Part shown: one piece after another, positions 30,592-42,000 of the stretch | Layout: each line of letters opens with the position of its first letter | Numbering within the stretch: the first letter of the stretch is position 1 | NCBI GenBank assembly: GCA_024516035.1 | Contig: CM044959.1 | Location: 16,003,441-16,067,440 of the forward strand | DNA from: Bactericera cockerelli | Lineage: Eukaryota > Arthropoda > Insecta > Hemiptera > Triozidae | Length of the DNA: 64,000 nt | Direction: 5' to 3' | Position numbers and translations under genes: made by a program | The notes under the pieces: generated by a model | The model's input: only the letters and a program-made list of their open reading frames with translations | Databases searched by the model: none | What the model was told of the DNA's origin: nothing

Positions 30592-30650
30592 TGGACGTTG
30601 TTTAACTTCGGTGATCCTACGAGAACCGGTGCATTCAACGCGCCATCAAC
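30592..30650 (-). repeat. 5S rRNA-derived sequence (SINE3-like head)
   Basis: The minus strand reads CGTTGAATGCACCGGTTCTC, then GATCACCGAAGTTAAGCAAC and GTC. This follows the conserved 5' half of animal 5S rRNA, including the internal A-box region. The second half of 5S is absent or unrecognisable. It recurs at 33121-33193 and partially at 16867-16893. Confidence 0.75.
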
Positions 30651-30925
30651 GCTGTTGGTTTTAACGTCCTGATTTGATATAGTCAGGACAGGGGTTTTAG
30701 CCTCCATTCGCCTAGTTTCGTATTAGCTTTCCACACATCACTTAGAGTTAATACGTCAGATATTGACAATGAACGCGCAGTCGAATTCATCGATGCTGTT
30801 TATTTTAACATCCTGATTTCAGATTGTCAGGACAGGGGTTTTAGCCTTCAATTCGCCTAGATTCGTATTAACTACCCACACACTGAGAGTTAACACGTCA
30901 GATATTATTATTGACAATGAATGCA
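30651..30925. repeat. Direct duplication, about 140 bp, of a dispersed repeat
   Basis: Two copies (30651-30793 and 30794-30925) share GTCAGGACAGGGGTTTTAGC and a GTTAACACGTCAGATATT-like end, with many substitutions. The same core occurs in SINE-C bodies (inverted at 21590-21640) and near 42060-42100. Confidence 0.75.
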
Positions 30926-31354
30926 TAAGGTGGTCCCACCCAAAGAAAAAAAAAAAAAAAAACAGTGTAATCTGTAAAAGTACACCTAAATTTATAAATA
31001 AGGAGCTACTGTGAATATTTGAAATGAAGAAAAATCAATCTGGTGTTTAAATTGTCCACAGTGCATTAATTTCCACCGGCATAAGCTTTCTTTTGACTAA
31101 GTAGGTAACATTTTCTTCAAAAATGAGATCACTCAATGAGGTATATTGGAACAGAAATATGAAATATTCTGTTTTTCAATTATACTTTAAAGCTTAAAAG
31201 TGTGTTTCGTATGACATTAAAATGACAAGACTTCCTTTTTGCAAGATTTGAATCACGGAATATTACATAGGTATAAAGTACATAATATTATGTACCACCA
31301 GATTAAAAAAATGATATATAGATATAAACTTTTGTTTTTATTATTCTTTAATTT
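30926..31354. other. Intronic DNA, no recognised element
   Basis: A17-type run near 30944, otherwise unremarkable. Confidence 0.6.
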
Positions 31355-31505
31355 ACCGATCTCAGTAGCTTGATCGATAAGTCGGCGGACTTCTAACCTG
31401 GAGGTCGGTTGTTCAAGTCCCGATTTCAGCGTAGATTTACAGAAACGAGTTTGAGTAGTTGTGATATCACGAAAGTGATTAACACAAACTCTGACACAAA
31501 TACAT
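31355..31505 (+). repeat. SINE-A copy
   Basis: The tRNA-like head has CAGTAGCTTGATCGATAAG, an anticodon-loop-like GACTTCTAACC, and B box TTGTTCAAGTCCC. It is followed by the family body GAGTTTGAGTAGTTGTGATA and TCACGAAAGTGATTAACAC. Confidence 0.85.
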
Positions 31506-31628
31506 TATGATAAATTACAACCGTAATATTTAGTATGGCTACATATACATATGTATGTGTGAATAAATAACTAAATATGTACATTTTTTCTCTCTTTTTC
31601 ACCGTTCGAATTCACCGTAAAAAAACGG

Positions 31629-32018
31629 TAATTGAATGGGTGAGTAGAAGAACCAGGAATGTCAAAAATCGACTTTTCAGGAAAGCAAAAATAAGATTTG
31701 TCCTTATTTTTGCTTTCCTGATGCTAATAAGTATAATAAACTTAAATTTTACATTCTTTGTTATTCGATAAGATTCTCACAACTAGGTACTAATACCGCT
31801 AGCAAAAGTGGTCAGTGATTTTGTTACATTCCTTGATTTACATCAGATTTTGTTTTTTGCTTCCCCCACTTTAAAATCGAAAAAAATTATACTTTTAAGG
31901 GGTATTTCTCCTTCATATTCACAGAGATTGATAGACAAGAGTACATTCTTTCTTATTCTACAAAGAAAAAAAAATCGATTTTTGACATTCCTGGTTCTTC
32001 TACTCACCCATTCAATTA
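31629..32018. repeat. Foldback element: 44-bp perfect inverted repeat with an inner 19-bp hairpin
   Basis: 31629-31672 and 31975-32018 are exact complements over 44 bp (containing AATTGAATGGGTGAGTAGAA and GAACCAGGAATGTC). Inside, 31677-31695 and 31703-31721 form a perfect 19-bp stem (TCAGGAAAGCAAAAATAAG) with a 7-nt loop. No ORF and no similar element elsewhere in the window. Confidence 0.85.
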
Positions 32019-32265
32019 TTCTGGTCTCACATTTTTTACTGCTCACAATTCACATTTTTTATGGATAGAAAAAAATAACAACATTAATTTCTGTAATTAC
32101 TCTATTTAGCTTGAAAAAATGCAAAGGGAAAAAACAACAGAGGAGATGGAGAGAGAAAAGATTAAGGCAATTAATGACGAAAAAAACGAACGGAAAAATA
32201 AATAAAAAATGGGCAGATTTTCAAGTTCAACATATTATTCACAATATTTTTTTTTTAGAGAAAAA

Positions 32266-32460
32266 GGGTTGGGTGGAAGAGATTGCCATAGGCAATAACC
32301 CCGCCCTTTAGTTAGGACATACGTTGATATACATTTTTCTATTCTTTTTATTGTTTATATTGTTTCCATTTTTTAATTGTTATATTAATTATAAAATTTG
32401 TATACTGTACATATGTCTTATTATATCTAATAAAGTGTTTAATAATAATAATAATAATAT
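32266..32460 (+). repeat. LINE-F 3' end
   Basis: The plus-strand copy has GGTTGGGTGGAAGAGATTGC, CCATAGGCAATAACCCCGCC, an AT-rich stretch, then AATAAAGTG and a TAA-repeat tail. The final codons read W-V-E-E-I-A-I-G-N-N-P-A-L before TAG. Confidence 0.75.
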
Positions 32461-32980
32461 TACAACCCATTGGATCTGAGGAATTAGGTTAATTCTTGAT
32501 CCAGTCTGGAGATAGCGGAGGAACTTACATCAAAAAATCCTCTTGGTAAAATGGATAATAATAATAATAATAATAACAAATCCCATTTACGTCTACGGTC
32601 ATGTACAATGTAAATACCTATGCAGAAATGTTTGTCATTCTGTCAGAGCCAAGCTAGATCACACACCACCATAAACATGGACCATCAACTTAATTTATTA
32701 TTTACAGAAGCAAAACGAGGGAGAGCAGTTAAAAAAAAATCCAAGCAATTAAAAAAATAAATTTATAAATGTGGCATTTAAGCTTACGGAGAGGATTTTT
32801 TTTTTATCATGATGGAGCTCTAAACTGGGAAAACAAGAAAGAAAGCCTTTTGATAATTACCGCACTTTGCTTTCTCAACTAAATATAATTAAATTTCATG
32901 AATTTATACTCTTTTGTGTCTAGTATACAAGTATTGGTCTGACTCTCTAGTTTTTAATTAGTCATTATTATCCTTGACAT
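32461..32980. other. Intronic DNA, no recognised element
   Basis: Contains a short AAT-repeat run near 32550. Otherwise nothing. Confidence 0.6.
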
Positions 32981-33112
32981 ACCGACCTCAATAGCTCGAC
33001 GGACTTGGTACCTGGAGGTCGCTGGTTCAAGTCCCGATTCCAGCGTAGATTTAGCAAAACGAGTTTTGAGTAGTTTGTGATATCACTAAAGTGATTAACA
33101 CAAATATGATAA
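32981..33112 (+). repeat. SINE-A copy with internal deletion
   Basis: The head is shortened between AATAGCTCGA and CGGACTTGGTACC; the B box GGTTCAAGTCCC and body are intact. Confidence 0.8.
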
Positions 33113-33120
33113 CAGCATCA

Positions 33121-33193
33121 TGAAGTCTTCACCTCGCTGAACGTTGCTTAGCTTCGCTGATCCTACGAGAACCGGTGCATTCAACGCGCCATC
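33121..33193 (-). repeat. 5S rRNA-derived sequence
   Basis: The minus strand shows GCGTTGAATGCACCGGTTCT, CGTAGGATCAGCGAAG and CTAAGCAACG. It is the same derivative as at 30592, sharing a change in the TCCGATC region to AGGATCA, so both come from one SINE-like source and not from independent 5S pseudogenes. Confidence 0.72.
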
Positions 33194-33510
33194 GACTCTG
33201 GCGTCCAGACAATTGAACAGAACCAAATGACCAAAGGGGAACTTCACGATTCGGCCCAAATTACCTGAGGAGACCTTTTCCCCTAGCATGATTCGTCCCA
33301 AAACACACTATCAAGTTTTTTATCCCACACAAAAAGTCCCACTTTCATTCTAACAAAAAGTCCCCCTTTCATTCCACCAAAAAATCCCTATAAAATAGTA
33401 TGGAAACGTTGCCCTGAAAGAACTGAGAACAATGGCGATGTTCACGATGTTATTGTTTTGAACTAGTAACAGTCATCTTTGTTATCAGTGTTTATTTGAG
33501 TGTTTGACAG

Positions 33511-34085
33511 TAGGGTTAGGTAATATACATAGAAGGCCATGCCTCAAGAATATAGTAGGGTTAGGTAAAATACATAGAAGGCCATGCCTCAAGAATATAG
33601 TAGGGTTAGGTAAAATACATAGAAGGCCATGCCTCAAGAATAAAAGTAGGGTTAGGTAAAATACATAGAAGGCCATACCTCAAGAATATAGTAGGGTTAG
33701 GTAAAATACATAGAAGGCCATGCCTCAAGAATATAGTAGGGTTAGGTAAAATACATAGAAGGCCATGCCTCAAGAATATAGTAGGGTTAGGGATAATACA
33801 TAGAAGGCAATGCCTTAGGTTTATAGTAGGGTTAGGTAAAATACATAGAAGGCCATGCCTCAAGAATATAGTATAGGGTTAGGGTTAATACATAATATAA
33901 GGCAATGCCTCCCTCAGGTTTATAGTAGGATTAGGTAAAATGCATAGAAGGCCATGCCTTAAGAATATAGTTGGGTTAGGTAAAATACATAGAAGGCCAT
34001 GCCTCAAGAATATAGTAGGGTTAGGTAAAATACATAGTAGGCCATGCCTAATACATAGAAGGCCAAAGCCTGATATACATAGAAG
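33511..34085. repeat. 45-bp minisatellite with TTAGG-containing units
   Basis: About 12 units contain TAGGGTTAGGTAAAATACAT and AGAAGGCCATGCCTCAAGAA. A few have insertions or a variant GGCAATGCCTTAGGTTTA. Since 45 is a multiple of three, the minus strand is open as repeats of R-H-G-L-L-C-I-L-P-N-P-T; this is not a gene. Related single pieces lie at 53560-53605 and 59013-59061. Confidence 0.9.
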
Positions 34086-34487
34086 GTACCTAATTCCGTA
34101 ATTTAATGTTGAATAATAAAAAATCCTCAATATGTACGGTACTTCGAATGTTGCACTGGGCCGAATCGTTCGGTGACCTTTTTTTACCTGAAATCGAAAA
34201 CCTTTTTCATAAACCTTTTTGGGCCGAATCGTAATGCGCCCGACCAAAGTACCACGGGACGAATACAAAGCCAGTTTTCTGCCCAGCCAAGGCGAGGGAG
34301 GGAACATGAGGATTTGAATAATGGTGAGCGAAATGAGGGAGATGGGAAAACCTTTTTTTATCGGTTCACTTTTTTTCTGGAAAAAAAGAACGTGGTTTTT
34401 CATACGATCAAAGAATTAATCTTAATCCTTGTGTCCATACACAGGACTCCAATACAGGAGTATGCATAATGCATATTCATTTTCCTG
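34086..34487. other. Intronic DNA, no recognised element
   Basis: Two GGGCCGAATCGT strings (about 34159 and 34210) are the only internal repeat noticed. Confidence 0.55.
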
Positions 34488-34580
34488 CTCTCTCTCTCTT
34501 TCTCTCTCTTTCTCTCTCCTTCTCTCTCTCTCTCTCCTTCTCTCTCTCTCTCTTTTTCTCTCTCTCTTTTTCTCTCTCTA
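34488..34580. repeat. CT-rich microsatellite
   Basis: Interrupted (CT)n with TTT breaks. Confidence 0.9.
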
Positions 34581-34776
34581 CTTTTTAGTGGAATCCTCGG
34601 GCATATCTTGCTAATCCATATTGTGTCCTGTTTCCTTTGGATAACAAAAATTCGAAGACTTGGGATCCAAATTGCTATATTTAATATTTCATTGGTAGAA
34701 AATTGTATAACACTATATTTATTATGTATTTTTTACCGTACAAGTCTACCCACAAATAGGTTTCCCAAGATTACTA

Positions 34777-34980
34777 GTCCGTCCTAGTATTAGGTCAGTG
34801 GTCAAAGCGCCCTGACTGGCAATCCAGAGGTCGCGGGTTCAAAACCCAACCGGGACATGATAAGTTTCCTCCCATTTGGGATTTTGACCACATTATAATA
34901 TGTCCTTGGCTTACTGCAGGAATAACGGGACTCATTATTAGTCCTAATCGGGCAGTATAAATAAGGCGATATTATTATTT
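34777..34980 (+). repeat. SINE-B copy
   Basis: The head has GGTCAGTGG and B box GCGGGTTCAAAACCC. The body has TCCTCCCATTTGGGATTTTG and GTCCTAATCGGGCAGTATAA, with tail ATAAGGCGATATTATTATT. The first half of the head has changed. Confidence 0.82.
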
Positions 34981-34997
34981 ACTCTCTCAGGCTGGCT

Positions 34998-35160
34998 ACC
35001 GACCTTAGTAGCTTGATCGATAAGGCGGTGGACTTGTAACCTGGAGGTCGGTGGTTCAGGTCCCGGTTTCAGCGTAGATTTAGTAAAGCTAGTTTGAGTA
35101 GTTGTGACATCATGAAAGTGATTAACACAAACATGATAACAAAAAAAAAAAAAAAAAAAA
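34998..35160 (+). repeat. SINE-A copy with A tail
   Basis: Nearly consensus head and body ending in a run of A (35142-35160). The inserted orientation and tail indicate retroposition. Confidence 0.87.
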
Positions 35161-35544
35161 ACTACTCTTCTCTGGCTGTTCACTTATCCGTATTTTATAT
35201 TTACTTACTACTGACAAGATTGAAAAACAGACTCGGGTGTTTAAAAAAATTAATCCAATGAATTCTTAATTTTTAATCAAAGAATAATTGCTCCAACTTT
35301 AACCATAACCCCGCAACTTTACTAAGAATATCCTCCTAGTGCTTTGGGGTCAGAAAATAACATTAAGAAATCCATCTTCCATTTTCTTGGACCTTAAGTG
35401 AAAGCCGGTTGGTGTTGGGGCTGAAAATTAAGCGCCATGACTTGAGGTAACCAATTAATCCTGCAGGAGTATTTAGAAATGAGTGAGGCAGATATTTAAG
35501 CCCTTTTGCTTCAAGGATTTTTTCAGAGGTAAAACATTGTTAAT
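35161..35544. other. Intronic DNA, no recognised element
   Basis: Nothing recognised. Confidence 0.6.
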
Positions 35545-35756
35545 CACTTTTGTGATATCACAACTACTCGAAATCGTCTCACTAAATCTACGCTGAAACA
35601 GGGACTTGAACCATCGACCTCCAGGTTACAAGTCCGCCCACCGCCTTATCGATCAAGCTTCTGAGGTCAGTTATTTTTTTTTCTTTATAATTTCATTGTA
35701 TTTTACTGTATATATTTTACTTTGTCTTACCTAATAAAGCATAATATAATAACACC
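35545..35756. repeat. SINE-A copy (minus) followed by a LINE-F tail (plus)
   Basis: 35545-35671 is a minus-strand SINE-A with a small duplication (CCGCCCACCGCC). 35685-35756 matches only the very 3' end of LINE-F (TTACCTAATAAAGC and following TAAT). Confidence 0.75.
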
Positions 35757-36036
35757 ATTTTTTTTTTTTAATTTGCTCATTAATACCTATATACATATAG
35801 ATTCGCTTTCTAAATACACAGTTCTAAAACCTATTCCAATGTATAGTGAGTTAACATTGTTGTTCTAGCGACAATCGGAGTTATATTTTATTCCTTTTGT
35901 GGACCCCAACAAAAAAATCCAATGGAAATCACTTCGTTTTATGACATTGCATCGCTACAGTCTAGTCACCTAGTCAATCCAAAGGCACTCCAGAATAAAT
36001 TTCCTACCTCTCATTAATTGTGAGTTTGAAGGTGTA

Positions 36037-36370
36037 TCCATGACTCCTAAATATATTTCTGCTAATAAAAATATTTTTCTTAATATGACTTCTGACCTTG
36101 CATGGTTTGTAAACCTAGTCAATCCATGACTCCTAAATATATTTCTGCTAATAAAATATTTTTCTTAATATGACTTCTGACATTGCATGGTTTGTAAACC
36201 TAGTCAATCCATGACTCCTAAATAATTTCGCTAATAAAAAAATTTTTTTTAATAAATTGGGATTGATGGTTTGTAAACCTAGCAACCATGACTCCTTTTT
36301 TTTTTAAAAAAAATTTTTTCTTAATATGTTTCGACATTGTGGTTTTAAACCTATTCAATCCAAAGAAAGG
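36037..36370. repeat. 85-bp tandem repeat, four copies of falling quality
   Basis: TCCATGACTCCTAAATATAT starts units at about 36037, 36123 and 36208, and a damaged one near 36286. The first two are almost identical. The third and fourth lose single bases and gain A/T runs, which marks the entry into unreliable sequence. Confidence 0.8.
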
Positions 36371-38534
36371 CACTCAGAAAAATTTCCTACCTCCAAAAAT
36401 TTGACTAAGGTTACAAGGAAAAAGGGAAATTAAAAGGGGGTTTTGAATAAATAAGGGGGGGTTGAAGTGGGGGTGTTTTGGTGCCAAAAGGGGGAACGCA
36501 GTACTTTTTTTAAAGTCGTACCGGCAAGCGTCCCCCCCCCCCCCTTTAAAACCCCTCATTCCATCCCTGATTTATTATATTTTATTCATTTTTAAAACCC
36601 CTTATTTTCCCATAGATATTTCTTTTATCCTTTCTTCTTTTTTTAATAAAAAAAAAAAACCCCCACTAATATGAAAATTTAAAAAAATAGCTCTGCAAAG
36701 GGCCCTTTTTTAGCTAGGCGAGTTTTAAGGCGTTATGAAGATCTCGGGTTGAACCCAAAAGGGGGTTGGGGAAAGGGGGGCTAAATTTTTTTAATAACCC
36801 AAAAATGTTCCCCCGGGGCCATGGTAAAGGGGCCTCTGAAATCCACAGGTTCCGAGGTCGTGGGTTTAAAACTCCCCATAAAAGTTTCCTCCCATTGGGT
36901 TTTTTATTATTTTTAAAAATTTCTCAGTTTTTTCTAAATGGTTAAAATATTTCAAAAAATTGAAAAAAAACTTGATCAAGGGGGTTAATCCAACTAATTT
37001 TAAAAAATTAAATTTTTGGGATGGGAAGGGATTTAAAAAAGCCTTATGGGCAGTTTAAAAAGGGATTTATTTTTTTAAAAATTTCTTGTGAATTTGTAAA
37101 TTCAATTAATTAAAAATTTGATTTCAGCTTTTCAAAACTACAATTTATGATTTAACTATTTTTTGTTTTTTATTTTCGTGGGGGGAAAGGTATTTCTCAC
37201 CTGTCCATCTACACCCACATCAAATTTTTTACCACCTTCCAATAACTCTCCAAATTTCGAATTTACCCCCCCCCCCCTTCCCTTTCTCCTCCAGGAAAAC
37301 CAACCCTTTTGCTTTTTTCTCCTTTTTTCTTAGGGTTTTTTGAGATATTTCTTTAGAGGGAAAATTTAATATTTTTCCTTATTGTTTTTAAAAAGAGGTT
37401 AAATTTAACGTTTAATTTTTAAAAATTAAATTTTTGGTGGAAGAGATTCCATAGGCAAAAAACCCCCCCTTTTTTTTAGGGGTTTATTTTTATAATTTTT
37501 TCATTATTTTTCTTTTTTTTTTGTAAATTGTTTCAAAATTTTCATTTTTAATAAAATAAATTTTTTTGTCGTCTTTTTTTAAAAAAGTGTTTCATAAAAA
37601 ATAATAAGAAAAATCTTTTTAAATTATTTTTTTTGGGTTTTACGTTTTTCAATGCAGGTAATTGGTCATATAAATTGCCTTCCATTCTAAATCACAAACA
37701 CAAACAAATTAATTCCCCCCCCCCTATTTAGAATAAAATAACCCATTTAATTTTGAATTAATTTAAAAGAACTGGGGTTTACTTTTCTTATTGCAGAACA
37801 AAGGTGATTTTGGCCCCATTTTAAAGGGGGTTTTAAAAATATGTTTCAAAATTTTGTTATGGGGGCTCGGGAATTAACAGCCCCTTTTTTAAATTTTTAA
37901 AAAATTTTCTGTTTTTAGAGAGTTTTTTAAAATTTAAATTTAATTTAAAAATATTTTTTTTGGGTGGAACTTCAAGGATTTAAGGCAAATCAAACCTTTA
38001 TTTAGGTAAATTACACATTAATTTCAAAATAAATCAAAAAACACGCTGATTTAAAGCAAATCAAAAATCGTTTCGGGGGTTCTTCAGGTCTAAAGGAAAT
38101 TAAATTTTAATTAAGGGAAATCTCCCGGGGCCCAAATGTGCCAGTCTGTTTTTAAATTTTGGGCTAGGGGAATTTTTTAAAAACATTTTAATTTATTGGT
38201 TTCATAAAATTGCCCCCCTTAAAAAATTCAAGACAAGCTTTTTAAAAAACCCCAGGGGCCCCAAAACAGGGAAAACCCTTCCAGCAAAAATTGAAAATTT
38301 AAAAAAAACGTTTCAAATAGAATTTGGGGGAAAAGGGGTATTTTGCTGTCTAAGTGCCTGGTTAAAGGGTTTTGATTAATAATTTTGTAGAAATTATAGA
38401 AAAAACCTTTCCAAAAAAGGCCTTACGGGGGGCCTTACCCCTTTTAAAAATTCGGGAAAAAATTTATTTGAAAAACATTAAATCTTATTTTTAGTAGGGA
38501 AACCCCCCAAAAATTTAAAATTTTATGTTAAGGA

Positions 38535-38565
<31 letters not shown>

Positions 38566-41500
38566 TTTGAAAAAAAAATTTTCCTTTTCCCCAACTAAAT
38601 TTTTTTATTTTTTTAAACATTTTTTTTTTTTGTTGGTAACCGCTTGTTTGGGGTGAAACCATGGGGGGAAAGGCCCAAAGGGGTTCCCCAAACCCACCCC
38701 GAGGGCCCCCCAGGGTGGCGGGCCTCGGGGAAACTCATAAAAACCCGTTTTACTGAAACCCAATTAATAACTTTAAGTGGTTTTTTTTTAAAAAAAACGG
38801 GGGGAGGTGGGAGACCCAAAAACAAAATCTTCCTGTGCAAGGCTATCTTTTTAGCCCCTTCACAAAAAAAAAATTTTTAAAAAAATTTTTAAAAAACAAA
38901 ATCTTTTATTGAAAAATAGGAGCTATATATTATTGGGGGTTACAGGAAAGGGGTATTAATGTAGTATTACTGGTTAGGGGGTCGAAAATGTTTGGGGAGC
39001 ATTAACTTTTTTTTTTTTTTTTCCCTTTAGGGAGATTATTATAAATTAACTCGCCGTTTTCCCTTTTAAAATTTTCTCTTTTTTTTTTCCCCTTTTTAAT
39101 AGGTATAATTCCCTTTTTTGAGGAAAATTTATTTTTAAAAATCTCAAATGGGAAGGAAAATTTGTTATTTTTCCTGGGTTTTGAATAACCCCTCTTTTTT
39201 TCCCAAAAAGGGGGCTTTGACATAAAATATGGAGTTTTACGTTATGGGACGCCACGTAAAAGCCATTTGTTTTGTGATTTTTAAAAAAAATTAATTGAAA
39301 AAAATTTTTTTTTTCTTGTTTTTTCCCGTTAGTTTTAGAACAAATATTTAAAAATAAACATTTCTTTATTTTTGGTTTATTCAGGAAAAAAGAAAAGTTT
39401 TTCCCCAAAATTTTTTGGGTACTCACCTTTAAAAGGGGGAATTTAAAAATTTTTTTTAAAAAAATTTTTTTTTTTAAAACGAAAATTTTTTTTAAAAAAT
39501 TAATTTAAATTTTTAAAATTTTTTTTTTGTTTTCTTTTTAAAAAATTTAAAAAAAAATTTTTTTCTTTTTTTTTAAAACCCAAAATTTACGGGGAATCCG
39601 GTTTGGGACAATGTTCTTTTTTCTATCCTATTTAGTTTTTTTTCCCCTTTCCCCATTTAAATTTTGGAATAAAATTTAAATTATTTGGTATTTTTTAATT
39701 AAAAATGAAGAAAGTTTTCTTTCTTTAATTTAACAAGAAAAATCCCCTTTTTGATTTCGAGTTTCCCAATCTTCATAGGCCCGGGTCTGAATTTTTTTCT
39801 TAACTTCATACTAAAATTCCCAAAAAATTTTTTTTTTTTTTTTTTTTTAAAGGAAGGTTTTAAAGGTAAAACGGGGATTTTTTTTTTTTTTTTGGGGTTT
39901 TTTTATAAAAATTTTTTCCCCTTTTTTTCCCGGGGAAAATTTTTTACAAAATTTCTTTCCCATGAGAGGAAACTTGTTGGACTTTTTTTTCTTTTATTCT
40001 GTTTTTAAAAATTTTTCCCCTTTCTTTTTTAGCCCTTTTAAAACTTTTAAATGCGGGTCATTTCCTGTCTTAAATTTTTCCGAAACCCACCTAGATGATA
40101 AGTTTGAAAAAAAAAATCTTTTAAAATGTTTTTTGGGGGGTTAAAAACCGTAATTTGAAAGTTAAAAATTTTTTTAAACATTTTTTCCTTAAATTGGGGG
40201 TTTTTTTTTAATGCAAGGAAGTTTTTTTTTTTTATTTTCCCAAAATCCCCTTTTGAAACCCACCGATTTTCCAATCCCCGGGGATTGTTATAAAAAAACC
40301 CTTTGACTTTTTCAAAAGAAAAAAGTTTTTTCATTTTTTTTTTATGAAATGGTTAATAAAAAAAATTTTCTTTCCTTTTATTGACGTTTCCAAAAGGTCT
40401 AATAGAAAAATTTTTTGGGTCAGTGTTTTTTTTTTTTTTTTTTTTTTTTTTTTTCCCCGCTTTTTAAAATCAAAAAAATTTTTTTGGGGTATTTTTTAAA
40501 AAAATTCCAAATATAAAAAGGGAAAATTTTTTTTTTTTGAAGAAAAAAAAATCTTTTTTTAATTTCCCGGGGTTTTTTAAACCCCCAAAAAATCGGCGAG
40601 GTCGCCCCTTTTTTTTTTTTTCCCCAAACAAAACCCCTCAAAACAGCCAAAAAAACAATTGGGGTTGAAAAGACATTTAGAATTAAATTTATTTTTTTTT
40701 TTTTAATGAATTAATTTTATTTTTTCAATTTTTTTAGAAAGTAAAAAAATTTTTATTTTGGCCCCCCCAAAAAAATTGCGCGTTTTTCCTGAATGGTTTT
40801 TTTTTATAAAAAATTTTTTAATTTTAATTAAAATTAATTTTTCACAAAATGAAGTTTCCCCATTTTTTTTGTTTTTTTCAAAAAAAAAAAACCCCCGAAA
40901 ACCCCAGTGGAGTAATTTGAAAAATCCTTTTTCCCCCAAAATTAAAACTTTTTAAAAAAAAAAAACGAAAGTTAAGTGTTACTTAAAAAATTTTTTTTTT
41001 TTTTGGGGGTTTTTTTTTTTTTTTTTTTGGGTTTTTTTTTTTATTTTTTTTTTTAAAAATGGTGAAATTTTTTTTTTTAAAAATATGGATGGTTGTTTTT
41101 TTGGGTTTTTTGGGGTTTTTGGTTTTTTTTTAATTTGGGTTTTTTAAATAAATTTGTGGAAAGGTGTTTTTATTTGTTGTAAATTTTTTTGGGGAAAGTT
41201 TATTTTTTTTGGGAAAAAAATTTGAAAATTGTTGTTTTTGGGGGATTAAAAAAAAAATTTTTTTTTTATGGTTTTTTTTTTTTTTTTGGGGTTGATTTTT
41301 TTTTTTTTGGAAAGAACATTTATTTTGGAAATAAAATTTTTTTTTTTTTTTGGGGGTTTTTTTATGTGGGGGTTTGAATTTTTTAAAATTTGGGTTTTTT
41401 TAGGGGAAAGGGGGTTTTTTTTTTTATTTTTTTTTTTTTTTGTTTTTTATGGGGATTTTTTTTTAAATGTGAAAGGGGTTTTTTTTTTTTTTTGTGAAAA

Positions 41501-42000
41501 TGGGGGTTTTTTTTTTTTTGGTTTTTTTTTTGGGGGTTTAAAAATAAAAAATTTTTAAAAACAGAAGAGGGGGAAAGTATTATTTTTTTTAAGATTTTTT
41601 TGTTTTTTTTGTTTTTAAAAAGAAGTTTTGTGTTTTGGGATAAAAATTTGTTTTTTTTTTGTTTTTTGGTTTTATTTTTTTTTTTTGGGGAAAAAAAAGA
41701 AAAAAATTTTTTGGAAAAGAACATAATTATTATCATCATGGGGGGGGCGTCATCGTAAAAGGGATGGTAGCCGGGGAAGTGTAAAGCTCAGAAATTCTAC
41801 CCTGTCTTTAAAAGGGGGGCTAAAAAATTAAAAAGGGGGGCCCCCCCAGAACCAAGCAATGCTGGTCTTTTCCCCTATTTATCCCCCCCGGGCCAGACTG
41901 CGGTTTTTCCCCCCTGTTTAAAAAATTTTTCCAGCCAGACATAATTATTAATAAAAAAAAACCCCGGAAATTAAATATTTTAGAGGGGACGCAAAAGACA
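36230..42000. other. Probable low-quality consensus block; no supported genes
   Basis: Almost every homopolymer is expanded and singletons are missing. Long runs of T, A, G and C alternate. Ghosts of known repeats show through: SINE-B at 36811-36920, LINE-F at about 37430-37580, and Rep-G at 41732-41940. The changes are run extension and base loss rather than the transitions expected of old repeats. Open frames here (Lys/Phe/Gly-rich) are therefore not listed as genes. Some of it may be truly AT-rich DNA, but the exact bases should not be trusted. Confidence 0.75.

Noticed and set aside
33511..34085. True telomeric repeat
   Set aside because: The unit is 45 bp with only one short TTAGG-like part, and single copies are dispersed in the window.
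33485..34403. Repeated R-H-G-L-L-C-I-L-P-N-P-T open frames on the minus strand
   Set aside because: They are the product of a 45-bp tandem repeat, whose length is a multiple of three.
38640..38745. GC-rich segment as a damaged coding exon
   Set aside because: Run-inflated bases prevent any reading; no LIM-like or other domain pattern could be recovered.
38613..41739. Several 60-126 codon frames rich in Lys, Phe and Gly
   Set aside because: They lie in the block judged to be faulty consensus; composition is set by A, T and G runs.
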